NCBI GenBank assembly: GCA_023974075.1
Contig: CM043798.1
Span: 25,732,925 to 25,796,924 of the forward strand
Source: Chaenocephalus aceratus
Lineage: Eukaryota > Chordata > Actinopteri > Perciformes > Channichthyidae
Length of the DNA stretch: 64,000 bases
Direction of reading: 5' to 3'
Numbering within the stretch: position 1 is the stretch's first letter; each line of letters begins with the position of its first letter. The notes beneath the pieces were generated by a model that worked only from the letters and a program-made list of their open reading frames with translations, was not told where the DNA came from and did not search any database. Positions 48,861 to 60,862 of the stretch are shown one piece after another. The position numbers and the translations under genes were made by a program.

Positions 48861-51800
48861 GCTCAAGGGAGCGGGAGGAGTCCCCCGGTGATGATGTCAA
48901 CTGAAGGCAGTCTTCACACATTTAAAACATATAATGGAGGAGGGGAGCTGGAGGCAGGTGGGAGAAGAGGGATGTGATGTTGGGAGGGTGTGTCTAAGGT
49001 TGGTGGGGGTTGGTCCCTGGTAAAATGGCAACCTCATCTCAAGGGAAGGAGAAGTTCTGTTTAAAATATTCACAAAAAAACAATTGCTATAGTTCCTTAA
49101 ACATAAATACAGTTACATCATACATGCCATGGCTAACCGTGCTTGAGAACAAAGAGGTAGCTTTAGGCTACTGTTGTGAGTAAGCATAGAAACACAAACA
49201 CACACACACAATGGTGCAAAAACACACTCTAAGGCTAAGGCTATAGACTTACTGTCTCATACTATTGAGCTTTGTTACTTCCTGGTTCCGGTCGTGTGGG
49301 TTTCTTAAACAGTGAGGATTCAGTGTTAGGAAAACAATCCCAAAAGCTCTGCTGGAAACCGGTATAACTGCACCCAGAGCAAATAGGAGCAGAGGGAAAA
49401 CATAATAGGCCGATTCTCTGACACCTTGAGCATACAGACAGCGTGATCTTCACAGTATCGGTTAAACCCTTTATTCTTTGACCATTTCATTCTGGGGAAC
49501 ACGTGGATGAGAATACTGTAAACAAATACTGCTCCTCATATCATTTGAATCCATGTTAGTAGTACTCCAAGTGAGAACTTATTTCTAATTGAGAACATGT
49601 GAATTTGTATTTTTGGGTCAGAAATGATTATTTTATTTTTTTAAATAGTTGAACATTTATTTTAATAAGCGAAATAGATATATGGTGTTAGACTTTAAGG
49701 CGAGTCATATTGTTATTTTACTGCACATAGGCAAGGCAAGGCAAGGCAAGTTTATTTATATAGCCCCTTTCAGCACCAGGCAATTCAAGGTGCTTTACAA
49801 AAATGAAAGACATTCAGACAAAGGCATTTAAAAACAGTAAAAGATAATAAAATAAACATTAAAAGAAAAACAAAAAATTAAAGACATTAAGAAAATGGCA
49901 TTTAAAATCAGTCATTAAAAAGAAAAGCTAATAAAATAAACATTAAAAGATCAAAGTTACAGTGCAATCTAAGATATGAATAGTTCAATTATTTCGGTTC
50001 TTGATTTTTAATTTATTCACAGAACCTCCCTTTGGAAATCCGAACATTTCCGTCCCGATTGTTAATTTAGACTGATTGTTTTCACCATGTTATGCTCGTA
50101 TGACATCCACAATCGATGGAAACATAGGTTAATTTTTTGTTACTAAATTAGACTCATAATGACACTTCATATTGACATGGCTTTGACAGGTGCAACATTT
50201 TAAAACAATTTGCTACACAATTTCATAATAAGCCAGCTGAAAATTGGGATTTTCTTTTAAAAAATTGTGAATTTTACCCAAAGTAAAATTTTAAGCATTA
50301 TTTATTAATCACTGGCACTTTTATTCTGCATAGATGTTCAATTCCATGCATGCCTGTTGACACATTTCACATTTTTGTGTGCAACTTTTATCTTATTTGG
50401 AGACATCACTCCCCTCCATACCTAAATCTCAAGAGGCGACAACTGCTGATGCCTAAAAGGCTGATACAAACTGGTATTCAAATCACCTCACATAATGAAG
50501 CCGCAAATATTTATCTAAAAGATATAAAAGAAACATCACACGTAAACAATCCCCAAGGCAGAACAACAGGGAGGCTCTGTTTGTCGTTTAAACGTGTTTA
50601 CGTAACAACATCTGTTGACCAGCTGCTTGTGGCACCTTAACAAAAGCTGGAACATTAACATAAATCGTATTGCTTCTGTTTTTGTTATAGTAAATATAAA
50701 TGTCCTGTATCAAATCATGCAAGTTATCACTAATGCATCTTCAGTAACTAAGGCCTAGTGAAAGAATGCATCTTCAGTAACTAAGGCCTATGAGTTTAAA
50801 TGATGAGATGGAGGTAACTCAGGATATTTACTCTCAAGTACGATTTAAATATAATTTTGAGGTAGTTAAACGTAACTTCATACTCCTACTACTCTATATT
50901 TTAGGGATTTTGGAGGATTCATATTAATGATTTAATATATAATCAAATAATAAATGATAAGGTCTTATAACAGGTTAACACAAGACATTTTGGATCTCTG
51001 GGGGAAACTGTCCAGCAAAGTTATTAAAATGAGTAACACTTTTACCGGCTGCAAAATGTAATTGATGAACATATTAATTAATAATTCATTTAAATCAAAT
51101 AATATAATAATCATTATTTAAACGTGTGCATGATGACTCAACTTAGTATTAATATTATTGCTGGACATTATTTAAAAAAATAGTTAGTTAAAAAAATTTA
51201 AATTAAAAAGGTTTGTTCCGTGTTGTTCAGAGAAGCAGAAATAGGTCAGCTCTTATGTTCCTGTTGAAGAATTGAGGCGTTCTGCTGTACCTGAGCACAG
51301 CTGCTGGAACACAGAGAGATACTTTGACTATTCAAAACAGGAAAGAGCTGGTATCTGTGGTCAGACACTGAGTCACACACCAGAATTGACATTTCATCAC
51401 AGTAGAGTCTAAAAGGAAGTAAACCGTCACACGTAACGCTGAAGGTGACAATATCAACATATTCCTTCATGCAGTGATCATAAAAGGTTATCAAATATCA
51501 AATCCAAGAAGGTTAGAACAAATGTAAAGGGATTAATGTGTTAAAATGACTTTTTGCCTTCTTTTGTCTATTTTGGACTGTGAAGGAAAGGAACCATTTT
51601 TATTTGAATTTTATTTTTGCTTATTGTAGTTGAACTTCTTTGATTTATCTGACAAGTACCTATTTAAGCCTATTGTTAAGACAGATATTCAAGCTCTTAT
51701 TGTCTATAAAGTTGCAAGTTAAAACCTTTTTAGTGATTTTTTTTGTTTTTGTTTATGTATGACCCGGGAAATAATTGGCCACTCAAAAACCAAAAAACAC

Positions 51801-52797
51801 TTTGATGGCACATTAAGTTTTTTCTTTTACATGTTTTGAAATGTGACCCTTTTTTTCAAAGTGGATTAAAAAACGTATTCATAGCTTTAGTAAAAAAACT
51901 ATGATTTATTTCCTCTTTCAAGCCAACTATTGAAACGTTGAATGATTATCTTAATCCTTCTTAAATTGGACCAGAATAAATTAGGCTCAAATAATGTTTC
52001 ACAGTGAATATATTTATCACTTTATTATTTAAGTTATTTTAATCATTTAAAAAACCATTTGCATTCTTAAAGTAAACTCAAAATGTTCTCTGATTATGGG
52101 CAAACATATGTTAATGGAAAAAAAAAACATGTTATATAAAAGCATGTAGAGATTGTCTAAACACAGCCATATCATGTGAGAGAGATAGAAAATCACTGAC
52201 ATATCAAACATCTGATAATTTTACAAAACTTCTTTGTACAGTCCTTCGCCATGTTGACCTTGCTTTGGAGCCCAAATTGAGCTCCATTTTGCTCGACTAA
52301 ATTATCAACAATGTCTGTACTTGCTTTACAATATTTGACAGTAGGATACCAGGTTTGTACACACTGGTCAGTACAATAAAGAACATTTATAACGTAAATG
52401 GTAAAGAAACAATAATAAATATACATGGGAGAAAGTCTCCTCGTTGATCTGACCACATGAACAACTTTTTTAAACATCTCCTATTTGGTCAAATCTTCTG
52501 AAACTCTATTTAGACCAATGGTATTTGTAAACAGTATCATCAAACATCTATATAGAGCTTCTATATCTATTTTTCCAAAACTGCCTTCATATTTACACAC
52601 ATTATTGATCCTAAATGTCCTCAAACTGGTTTGTCTCTAAAACGCTTTACTATTGAACAACTGCTTCTAGTTAAACCAAGACAATCAATATTTCCCTACA
52701 TTTATGTACACATTGCCTTATAATGTACACATGCAGGAAAAAAGTATAATGGAGGTCCCAATTCCTCCTTCTCTCCCCTCGGTCCTCTCCTCTTCCC
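48861..52797. other. Intergenic region between the two minus-strand claudins
   Basis: Mostly AT-rich. It contains a (CAAGG)n-led dispersed repeat at 49729-49960, a direct duplication of about 26 bp (AATGCATCTTCAGTAACTAA...) at about 50730 and 50766, and the 3' UTR of the second claudin near its right edge. Short open frames at 51246-51494 and 52193-52477 (minus) have no recognisable domain and were not called. Confidence 0.45.
49729..49960. repeat. Dispersed teleost repeat with CAAGG lead
   Basis: GGCAAGGCAAGGCAAGGCAA followed by GTTTATTTATATAGCCCCTT and CAATTCAAGGTGCTTTACA, wording found in a very common fish interspersed repeat, then an A-rich tract with repeated AAACATTAAAAG words. Confidence 0.6.
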
Positions 52798-53469
52798 TCA
52801 CACGTAGTCCCTCCTGTTGTAGGAGCTGGGAGCGATTGACCTCGGTGCGGCGGAGTAGGCTATGCGACTCTGGGGGGTTATGCTGTACCTCGTCGGTTTA
52901 TCTTCCCTCGGAGGGCAGCTGCAGCAGAGGATGGACCCTCCAATCAGCAGCAATGAGGCGGCGGCCCAGCCCAGATACAGCGCCGCTCCGATCTCCATCT
53001 TCTGACCGGAGTGAATCAGTGGGCTGTAGAACTCGATAATGATGGTGTGTGCGGACCAGGAAACTGGCACCAGCTGGGTCAGAGCTGCTGTGATGAACCC
53101 GCCACCAGAGGCGGCCATCACTCTGGCTTTTGCCCCTTCATCCTCGATGCAGTTGGTGCACTTTGCTCCCACCACAGATATGAGTAAAGCCACCATCCCC
53201 ACGATGATGGACACAATGGTGAGAGCCCTGGCGGCCTGCAGGTCCTGAGGTAAGGCCAGCATGGAGTCGTACATCTTACACTGCATCTGCCCCGTGCTCT
53301 GGAAGACGCAGTTCATCCACAGGCCCTCCCAGTACACCTGCGCTGTGACAATGTTGGAGCCAATGAAGGCGGAGACCCTCCACATGGGCAAAGCACAGCT
53401 GGTCACGCTCAGCACCACGCCGACCACCGACAGGATGACGCCCACCAGTTCAAGAGCCAAAGACACCAT
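52798..53469 (-). CDS. Claudin-3-like tight-junction protein, second copy
   Basis: Single coding exon, 223 aa. Claudin signature complete: W30, GLW51 within [10 protein letters not shown]54, C64, then [20 protein letters not shown]. Four hydrophobic segments at about 8-28, 81-101, 118-140 and 162-184. Intracellular tail [12 protein letters not shown]...SSYNRRDYV ends in a PDZ-binding YV. Like its neighbour it has the [12 protein letters not shown] loop, so the two minus-strand genes look like a tandem pair. They lie 4.1 kb apart in the same orientation. It probably seals or tunes epithelial tight junctions. The 5' flank has no clear TATA box; a CRE-like TGACATCA lies at about 53835. Confidence 0.94.
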   Translation of the reverse strand: MVSLALELVGVILSVVGVVLSVTSCALPMWRVSAFIGSNIVTAQVYWEGLWMNCVFQSTGQMQCKMYDSMLALPQDLQAARALTIVSIIVGMVALLISVVGAKCTNCIEDEGAKARVMAASGGGFITAALTQLVPVSWSAHTIIIEFYSPLIHSGQKMEIGAALYLGWAAASLLLIGGSILCCSCPPREDKPTRYSITPQSRIAYSAAPRSIAPSSYNRRDYV

Positions 53470-56111
53470 TGTGCACTCAGACAGAAGTGCCCTCTTTGAA
53501 TCAAAAGTTCCTTTATCTGTCCTTCCTCTCTTCTTGGTTCCAGATTTTCTTTCTCACGGTTTTCCTTCTCTTTCCCCCTCTTATTTTCCAGCGAGTATTA
53601 AAAGACCCTCTTGATTTTGCCCTCCTCTTTGTTGACTCGTCTTCCCACCAGGTACGACTCCTCAAGCTGTAGCTACTGCACCTGCTATTGAATACAGTGT
53701 CCTTTTGTCACGGTGTGCTTCCTCCTGCGTCTCCGTGTCCACTCAGGCGTAGTATTCCTGCGTTCTGTTGGTTTTAAGGAGTTGATAATCCTTATCTTGT
53801 TTTATTACCAAGTTGTCAGGCCCTCCTAAGCGATGACATCACACGTCAAAACCAAGCCAATCAGACGAGTCCTGGGCTTCGGTCACATTTACAACCTGGG
53901 AGTGTTAGCGCTCGTTTGTGTGCGTTTTCAAATGAAGAGAAGTTTTATGGTTTAACCTTTTGCCCATGGTAGCTCTGGGTGTGTCTGCTTTATTGCTGTC
54001 AGTAGGTAATGAGTGGCCAAGCAGTGCTCATTATGTGGTAGATGGGTGACCACATCAACTTCTGAAACTCCAAACCAAAACTTAATTGTGTGTGTGTCTG
54101 TGTGTGTGTGTGTGTGTGTGTGCACGCATAGATTGGAATTATGTTTATGTAGCCCTTTGGCATATATCATATATTGACAGGCTGTCTCCATTTGTTTTTT
54201 GTTAAATATTTGTTGTGATGTCTTAAAAGCCTCAACTAAAACATGATTTGACCAAATCCGTTTATATTGCAGTTTTCATAACACATACCATCTGCACTGG
54301 GTCACACATAAGACAGTAACATTTGAGTTAATGACAAACTAGAACAAACTGGAACATATTTTAAGTGACTACAGCCTCTGTGCAATACTTCAGTCTTTTT
54401 GTTTTCACGTACGGGAGTCTTTATCACGCAAACTAGGAGTACATATGAGCTTCCATGCAACAACAGTGCAATAAACACATAAAAACTCAACTGAAACCTG
54501 AGGCAAAAACCAACATGTGATAGTTGGTCTGTCAAACCTTTTGACCTCTCTTATATAATTGGTACACACAGCTCCCAGCACATTGGTTGATACTAAATAA
54601 TGTAATCTTAAATCTAAAAGAATATATGGTCACGGATAAAGTAGTTAAAAAAACTAACTCTCATTTCAACAGCTGGGAAAGTTTCTATAGATATTACTCA
54701 AATCAGATTGAACTGTATGATCCATTATGTACATGTATGACATGAAGGTTTCTCTTTTAAATGACTGATAGTGAGGGTTCATGTGCCACACCTCTATACA
54801 AGTGAGTTAAACAGATTATGTACACAATACAATACTACTATAACACTCTGAGATTTTATCTTGTATACGTGTACACATTTAATCACACAATATTAGTCAA
54901 ACACGTCTGCTGAAGAATGACTTTCCTCTAACCATGATAAGATAACGCCTGATAAAAGGCAATTCAATGAGATTATCCTGGCATTTAGGAAGGAACTAAA
55001 CAATCTGCCAACAATTCAAATCATTTCTGAATGTCAATACTATCAAATTCTTTATTTGCATGCTTAAACAAGACATATTTGCACATTTGTACATATCATT
55101 TAATTCGAATGCACATTAAAAATAACCAAGTCGAGCTTTATTAAATAATAAAAGCTGTGGCAAAAAAAGGCAGTATCCAAAATATCCAAAACAAACGAGC
55201 AGCACAAGGAACACAGACCGTGGAATAACATGGAGGGGAAACACAAGGGCAACAGGTGAACACAATGAGACAATCAGACACACCAGGGAAACTAACGACA
55301 GGGAGGAGGACCAGACAAAACACAGAATGAACAGACTTACAAAACCCATAACCAGACAGACAACACTAAAACCGTGACATAAACCTAGGAGTGTGACAGT
55401 CAGTCACACTCATCTTTATACATTTCCATCATGTGAAGAAGTGACTCACATTGAGGAAGTTCAATCAGGAGAGACTTCATTTAGTTTAAAGAACATTTAT
55501 TGACACACACCATAGGATAAATGTTAAGTCTTTGGCGATAAGACCCGGATCCTGAAATCGTATATCTAAAGGGGGAAATGCAGCTGTGAGCATATAGGGA
55601 ACGCCCCGGGGTCTAGACACCGGTGATGATGCTGAAGATCTGGGTTTGATAAGGAGATGGGATGAAGAGGGGATGTGATGAGGTCTTTGGATTAGCTCTC
55701 TTTGCACTGGATATGATGAAAGGAGGTGGATGGGGAGGAGGTGGTCGGCAGCATGACAGCCTGAAATCACAGCTGACTGCAGGAGAGAGGAGAACCATTT
55801 TAAAGTTTGGCTGCAGCATGATGATTGGCTGCTGAGATTGAGGTGAATGTAATAGGTTAACAGAAAGCCTGTGATGAGCTGATTATAAGCAGCTGCGGAG
55901 TGAATGAATACCAGTCTTCCTGAAAGAAATTACGCTGAGCTTCATTTGTACAATTTATGCTATATTTTGAGTTGACGTTACAACATACTTCCATAACCTA
56001 TATCTACTAAATTGTAGTTAAATGGAAACTTTAGTTTAGTTCAAATATACGTTGTATTTGACTTAAACACATTGATGCAACTGGCTGCAGTTTCTGGTTC
56101 TTTGTCTACAC
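53470..56111. other. Intergenic; LTR-like fragment and short microsatellite
   Basis: Contains the 5' flank of the second claudin, a (GT)n run at about 54088-54122, the repeated 26-bp word at about 54062, and an LTR-like fragment (minus) at about 55120-55376. The rest, including 55480-55900, holds no recognised gene. Confidence 0.45.
55120..55376 (-). mobile_element. LTR-like fragment related to the element at 33962
   Basis: Read on the minus strand it begins TGTCACGGTTTTAGTG and contains TTAGTTTCCCTGGTGTGTCT and CACCTGTTGCCCTTGTGTTT, shared with 41816-41875. No partner LTR or internal genes are nearby, so it is a solo or truncated LTR. Confidence 0.55.
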
Positions 56112-57425
56112 CAGAGATGTTCACAAGTCTTTTTTGCAAGTCCAAGTCAAGTCTCAAGTCTTTTGTCACGAGTCCAAGTCAAGTCTCAAGTCTTTGTGGG
56201 GTGAGACTTGATCAAGTCTCAAGTCTTTGGTCACGAGTCCAAGTCAAGTCTCAAGTCTCTAAAAAAATAAAAGTCTCATGTCTCTTCTGGTTGTAATAAG
56301 CCTTCTATTGTCTGCTGCTATCCAGTCTGTTAAGAATACTGCACAGCTATATCTAAGAAATTCAAAGCATTTACTGTATTATTATCACTCCTATATCTAT
56401 TAGCATACAGTATCAGTACTGATTAGTTGTTTGTTATATGATCACTTTAAACAGGCTATTGCAATGCAATATGAGGAAAAACATCACACTTTAGCTAAAT
56501 GCAAACAACTTATAAGCAAAACACTTCAGAATCAGAAATCAGTATCACAAATACTTTATTAATCCCCCGCAGGGAAACTGTTAAAAGTACTTAAAAGCGG
56601 GTAATGATTAACGTTACCGACCTTTTTTATGTCATGTCAAGAGTTGGATCTCAATGCCACTCAACTCAAACAAGTGTGACAAGCAATTCACTAATCTTTT
56701 CAAATATTCAGTTACAAAGCTAGTAGCAAGCTAAGTTAACATTCCATAGCTGATGCTGAGCTAAACATGTTTGCTAACCGTCCATATGCGTTAATGTGAC
56801 TGACCTCTTCGGGTGAGTTTTCAAGTGCCTGATGAAATTCGACGTTGTTGCGCCAGCATCCTTGATTTTGATATTGCAGACTTTGCAGTGTGCGCTCCTT
56901 TTGTTGGTGCCGCCGGCGTTTTGTTCGAAGTTGTTGTAGTTGAACCTAATTACAAGCGGTACAGCCGCAGGTGTGCCGCCGGTCGCTATTGTGTTACTAC
57001 GAGGTAGTAACAGAGGCGCGCACGTCTGCGTAATGAGCCCGGCTAAAATAACTGGATGGCATACCTGCCTGTCAGCCTTCCATCTGGGCACAAACTTATC
57101 TCGTGCCCTCATTGGTCATGTGCGCATTCGTGTGTGTTGGAGGAGGGGCTCTGTAAGGAAGTAGCAGCCTCTAGCAGATTATCTCCGGTTGTGTATTTTC
57201 AAATTCTAGCGATCTCGAGCCGGTTTCTTTTCTACCTTTAATACGCCAAAAATAGAAAACACAATGATTGTTCACGAGTCCCAACACACGAGTCCAAGTC
57301 GAGTCTGAAGTCTTTTGGTCACGAGTCCAAGTCAAGTCTGAAGTCTCTGTGTGTGCGACTTAAGTGCGACTCGAGTCCGAGTCGCAGACTCGAGTCCGAG
57401 TCGCAGACTCGAGTCCCCATCTCTG
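56112..57425. mobile_element. hAT element with perfect 8-bp target duplication and BED-finger remnant
   Basis: Begins CAGAGATGTTCACAAGTC, ends GAGTCCCCATCTCTG. GTCTACAC flanks it exactly on both sides (56104-56111, 57426-57433). Subterminal arrays of AGTCCAAGTCAAGTCT-type words fill both ends. Minus-strand codons around 56800-56910 read CKVCNIKIKDAG and SNFIRHLKTHP, a BED-type C2H-type finger as in hAT transposases. The catalytic part is missing. Confidence 0.88.
56525..56590. repeat. Short LINE/SINE-tail-like fragment
   Basis: CAGAATCAGAAATCAGTATC then ACTTTATTAATCCCCCGCAG, wording of the 3' tail of common teleost non-LTR elements. It sits inside the hAT element. Confidence 0.4.
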
Positions 57426-57652
57426 GTCTACACAGCATTAATACATTTAACCGGTTTTCCAAAATAAACTATAACAATATCTGTATCTGCGCTGCAATTC
57501 ATTATGCAGAAGACAATGTGGACTTCTCTTAATTGTTGATAGCTTATGTAACTCTCCTGTATACCTCAACTACACATTTTTCCAAAATAACACTTCCGTC
57601 AAAGCATGTTTGTTTTCTGTGTAATTCCTGATTTAAGTAACGGTGCGATAAA
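57426..57652. other. Short unannotated spacer
   Basis: AT-rich, nothing recognised. Confidence 0.4.
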
Positions 57653-58613
57653 ACGAGGGGCTAGGTATGGTAACCCTTATTACATAAACACAAGCGGAGC
57701 CCTCTACTGGACTCTATGGGCACTTCCCCTTGATCCTATAATGCAAGCATTCATCCACTGAGACTTTCTAGACGTAGCCGGCCCCGGGGCTGGCCTACCT
57801 GAATGCGCGCGCATCTCACCGTATAAAAGGAGGCCTCGCCTCCTGACTGTCATCCTACACTTCTGTTCAACAAGCAGCATAGGACAGACAGGGCCCCTGA
57901 GTAGAGGGCTCCGCCTGTGATTATATGACAAGGGTTACCATACGTAACCCCTCGTTATATCTCTCTCAGGCTCCGATGTATACACGACGTGCTGTCGTCC
58001 CACAACAACACTGCTCCATCTCACTGTTTCTGACCGGCTTTCTGGTTAGCAGCCGATGCGCCTCACTCACCTCTCCCTCGGTTGTAACCGTGGAGAAAAT
58101 TGAGGCTGCGGCTGACAGAGCACACCCTTGCGCGCTTACCCCGCGGAGGTGTGCTATGACTTGGAGGACTCCCCCCCTGCCTTAAAGCAGGGGGAAAAGA
58201 GTCCTCCAGAACCTATGGGCCTATGGGCCCATGTGCGCATCACGACCAAGACGCCGCCGTGCATATGTCCTCCAATACTCACACCGTTAAATAAGGCTGT
58301 TGACACAGCCATGGCTCGTGTAGAGTGTGCACGGACCCCCGTGTGGAAGGCTCTCCCCGCCTGTCCGTAGGCATGTGCAATGCACTCGCAGAGCCAGCCT
58401 GCCAGACATTTCTTGGACAGGGCTTTCCCGATCACCCCGCCCCAAAGCACACAAACAGCTGTTCAGTGCGTCTAAGGCCAGCTGTGCGCTCCACATAACA
58501 CGCTAGCGCACGCACAGGGCAGAGGAGGTGTAATTTAGCATCCCTCGCCCCACTATGGGGTGGACGATTAAAGCCCCCCAACTGAATAGCCCTCGACCTG
58601 AACGCATTCCTTA

Positions 58614-59243
58614 CGGCCCGTCTACACTACAGGCATAACAAAATCTTGAAGCTGGGCGTGTCTGAGGCTTGGCGATTTCTCGCGCCCAAGGCGACCAACA
58701 ACCAATCAGGAATCTCCCGCCCGCCCCCGGCATACAAAGCAATAGCAATGTTAAAACGAAGTAAACTGGATATAAAATCCCCAAACAGGCAAAAACCTAC
58801 CAGTTTCATCCACTGTCTCTGCCACCTCCCTCCATGCCTCGCTCCTCCGGTTTGTATCCCGGTAGATGAATAGAGACTGATCATACAGCACCGGGTGATT
58901 CACTACCGCTCCATTTTTTTGAATATGAGGAAATGACCTGCGTAGTCTCTCCCAGCATACACGCGGTTTGATTGGCTAGCGCTTGTACTGTCAGATTTGC
59001 ATACGCTGGATTTGATTGGCTGATGCCAAGCATCGAGCCTCAAAAGTTGAACAATGTTCAACTCTCAAAAGTTGAACATTGTTCAACTTTTGATGCCGAT
59101 AGATGCTCGTGATGCTTGCAAAGTCATGCCATGCTCCCCACAATGCAGCTCGGCGAAGTTTAAAAATCTTCTACGTCACCCCATTCAAATGAATGGGCGA
59201 AGCGTTGAAAGCATTTTTCGATGCCTGTAGTGTAGACGGGCCG
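58614..59243. mobile_element. Harbinger-like MITE (family A, copy 2) inside the DIRS remnant
   Basis: Terminal inverted repeats CGGCCCGTCTACACTACAGG and the reverse complement ending GACGGGCCG, with TTA on both sides (58611-58613, 59244-59246): a TWA target duplication. 630 bp, almost the same length as copy 1 (635 bp) and sharing its interior. It contains a local AGTTGAACA/TGTTCAACT palindrome at about 59046-59090. Confidence 0.88.
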
Positions 59244-59400
59244 TTAGGATCTTGGGCACAAAGGAGGGGTTCGGTCTGAGTGTCGCCCCGCTCTGGTCAC
59301 CCCGGATCATTAAACAACTCGGGTGCACCGATAGAGCGGTTAACTCGGACACTCGCTGATGTTAAGGCAAGCAGCAATGCTGTCTTCCAGGACAGTACTT

Positions 59401-59730
59401 TCAGGGAGGAGAGCTCCAGAGGCTCAAATGGTTCTGTGACCAGAGCCTCGAGCACCAGCGGCAGGTCCCACTGCGGGGCGGAGGCGCGTAAAAAACGCGT
59501 AAAAAAACCTCCCGTAAAAAAACCTCCCGTAAAAAACTTAACATTAGTGGCTGAGAAAAGGCTGACCTGCCGCCAAATCCCTCATGGCAGGACGAGATGG
59601 CTGCTGCATACACTTTCACTGTGGAATGAGCAAGTCCTCTGTCCACCAATAACTGTAAGTATGACAAAATAGATCCCAATTCACAAGATAGGGGCTCTAT
59701 TTTCCGCTTCTCACCATCGCTGGAATCCAA
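59401..59730 (-). pseudogene. DIRS tyrosine recombinase, N-terminal fragment
   Basis: Reads LVDRGLAHSTVKVYAAAISS, wording of the core-binding part of DIRS/Ngaro tyrosine recombinases. The catalytic Arg-His-Arg-Tyr region is not found. A tandem 18-bp duplication (two VFLRE units) is present at about 59500-59540. It lies just downstream of the RNase H fragment in a different frame. Confidence 0.65.
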
Positions 59731-60205
59731 GCCACTTCAGCCTGTAACAGGCTGTGGATCCTAGCTGCCTGGATAGACTGAATAACATATCAGACAATCC
59801 ACCCTGTCTTAGCCTGTCCCTCTCAGGAGCCAAGCCTGTAGAGGTTTGCCCAGAGTGGGTAACGCCCCGATTGCACATGCCTCCTGAGACATCGCCCCCC
59901 AGAACTGGGGGAGCGCCCAGGGCTGGCCCACCTTCATCTGTGTCATCTCTGAGTACCACTGCTGAGAGCGGGAGAATGAGACACAACGGTGGAAAGGCGT
60001 AAAGCAGCTTCTTTGGCCATGGCTCATGTGCGAACGCGTCCGCACCCAAGGACGGGTCGTCGCTCTGAGCCATGGAGAACCACAGGGTGCAGTGGCTGTT
60101 GCACCGGCTCGCGAACAGATCCACCTCTGCTGTCCCGAACCGGGCCCAGATCCGGGTGAAACGCCCACTCGCCTGGCAGGGGTCCGCCCCTCGACATGAG
60201 GTCAA
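59711..60205 (-). pseudogene. DIRS RNase H fragment
   Basis: Reads IWARFGTAEVDLFASRCNSH and SLGADAFAHEPWPKKLLYAF, typical of the RNase H domain of DIRS-type pol (EVDLFASR motif). The 5' side is cut at about 60206 by the MITE carrying the claudin fragment. Confidence 0.75.
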
Positions 60206-60206
60206 T

Positions 60207-60862
60207 AAGAAGATTACGCAAATGAAGCCGCTGACGCCACTTCTTCTTCTTCCGCTTTGGGTTTACTGGCAGGCCGCAAACCACTTCAAGGCGTATACTG
60301 CCACCCGAAGTCCCCGGAGTTGGGGACTGGCTCCATGCTGGCTCTCAGCTCCGACATGCAGGCCGCCCGGGCTCTGATCCTCATCTCCATCGTGGTGGGC
60401 ATCCTGGCTATCCTGCTCTCCGTAGCCGGGGGGCAATGCACCAACTGTGTGGAGGACCCGGCGTCTAAGACCAAGGTGGGCATTGCAGCTGGAGTTATGT
60501 TCATCGTAGCCGGGGTCCTCTGCCTTCCGAGTAAATCGCCAGAACGCCGACACCTCCTCATCACTCCACCGCTCCCATGGTTTTTTTTGTGTTGCCATAA
60601 GTTATTCTCTCTCCATTGGTGCGTGGGGCTAGTGCTAATGCTAATAATGCTAATGCCAGCAAATACAATGGCGGCTTCACAAAACTTTTCAGAGTATTAC
60701 GGGGTGTGGTTTGCAATTCGCCCAGCCAATAGAAATTGGTACTTTTTTCTCCCCAGGATGGTACCACCTCTCTAGCAGGCACTACAAATGGGGGTAAAAG
60801 TTCCCGGCACTAAGTACTCTTTTTGGTGTGAACGCAAAATAAGAGACGGAACTAAACTAAAC
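60207..60862. mobile_element. Harbinger-like MITE (family B) carrying a captured claudin fragment
   Basis: The outer sequence matches the reverse complement of 3293-3725: AAATGAAGCCGCTGACG, GGCAGGCCGCAAACCACTTC, GTATACTGCCACCCGAA, then after the insert CGCCAGAACGCCGACACCTC, CTCTAGCAGG and GGTGTGAACGC. In the copy at 3.4 kb the flanks of the insert are contiguous. The left terminus is missing and the right is approximate. Confidence 0.8.
60331..60525 (+). pseudogene. Captured claudin fragment (TM2 to TM3), 195 bp
   Basis: Matches 63473-63667 of the claudin-4-like gene over exactly 195 bp with four visible differences (about 98%). It encodes SMLALSSDMQAARALILISI, the CTNCVEDPASKTKVG loop and most of TM3, with no start, first loop or C-terminus. 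Both junctions share a CT dinucleotide with donor and MITE. It lies in an open frame from 60257 to 60775. No claudin function is expected, since the signature loop is absent. Confidence 0.92.

Larger units (their letters stand above)
57653..60206 (-). mobile_element. DIRS-like tyrosine-recombinase retroelement, remnant
   Basis: The minus strand carries two DIRS-type coding pieces (59711-60205 and 59401-59730). To the left, 57653-57955 holds an inverted pair (CGAGGGGCTAGGTATGGTAA against its near reverse complement ending TACGTAACCCCTCG) with TATAAAAG at 57822-57829, as expected for a DIRS inverted terminal repeat. The element is interrupted by a MITE at 58614-59243 and cut off on the right at the claudin-bearing MITE. 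The reverse transcriptase is not present. Confidence 0.7.

Noticed and set aside
51246..52477. Minus-strand frames of 82 and 94 codons between the claudins
   Set aside because: AT-rich, no domain, no splice or promoter context; chance frames are expected.
57704..58496. Short frames on both strands in the left half of the DIRS region
   Set aside because: No similarity to known domains could be seen, and the region is retroelement terminal sequence.
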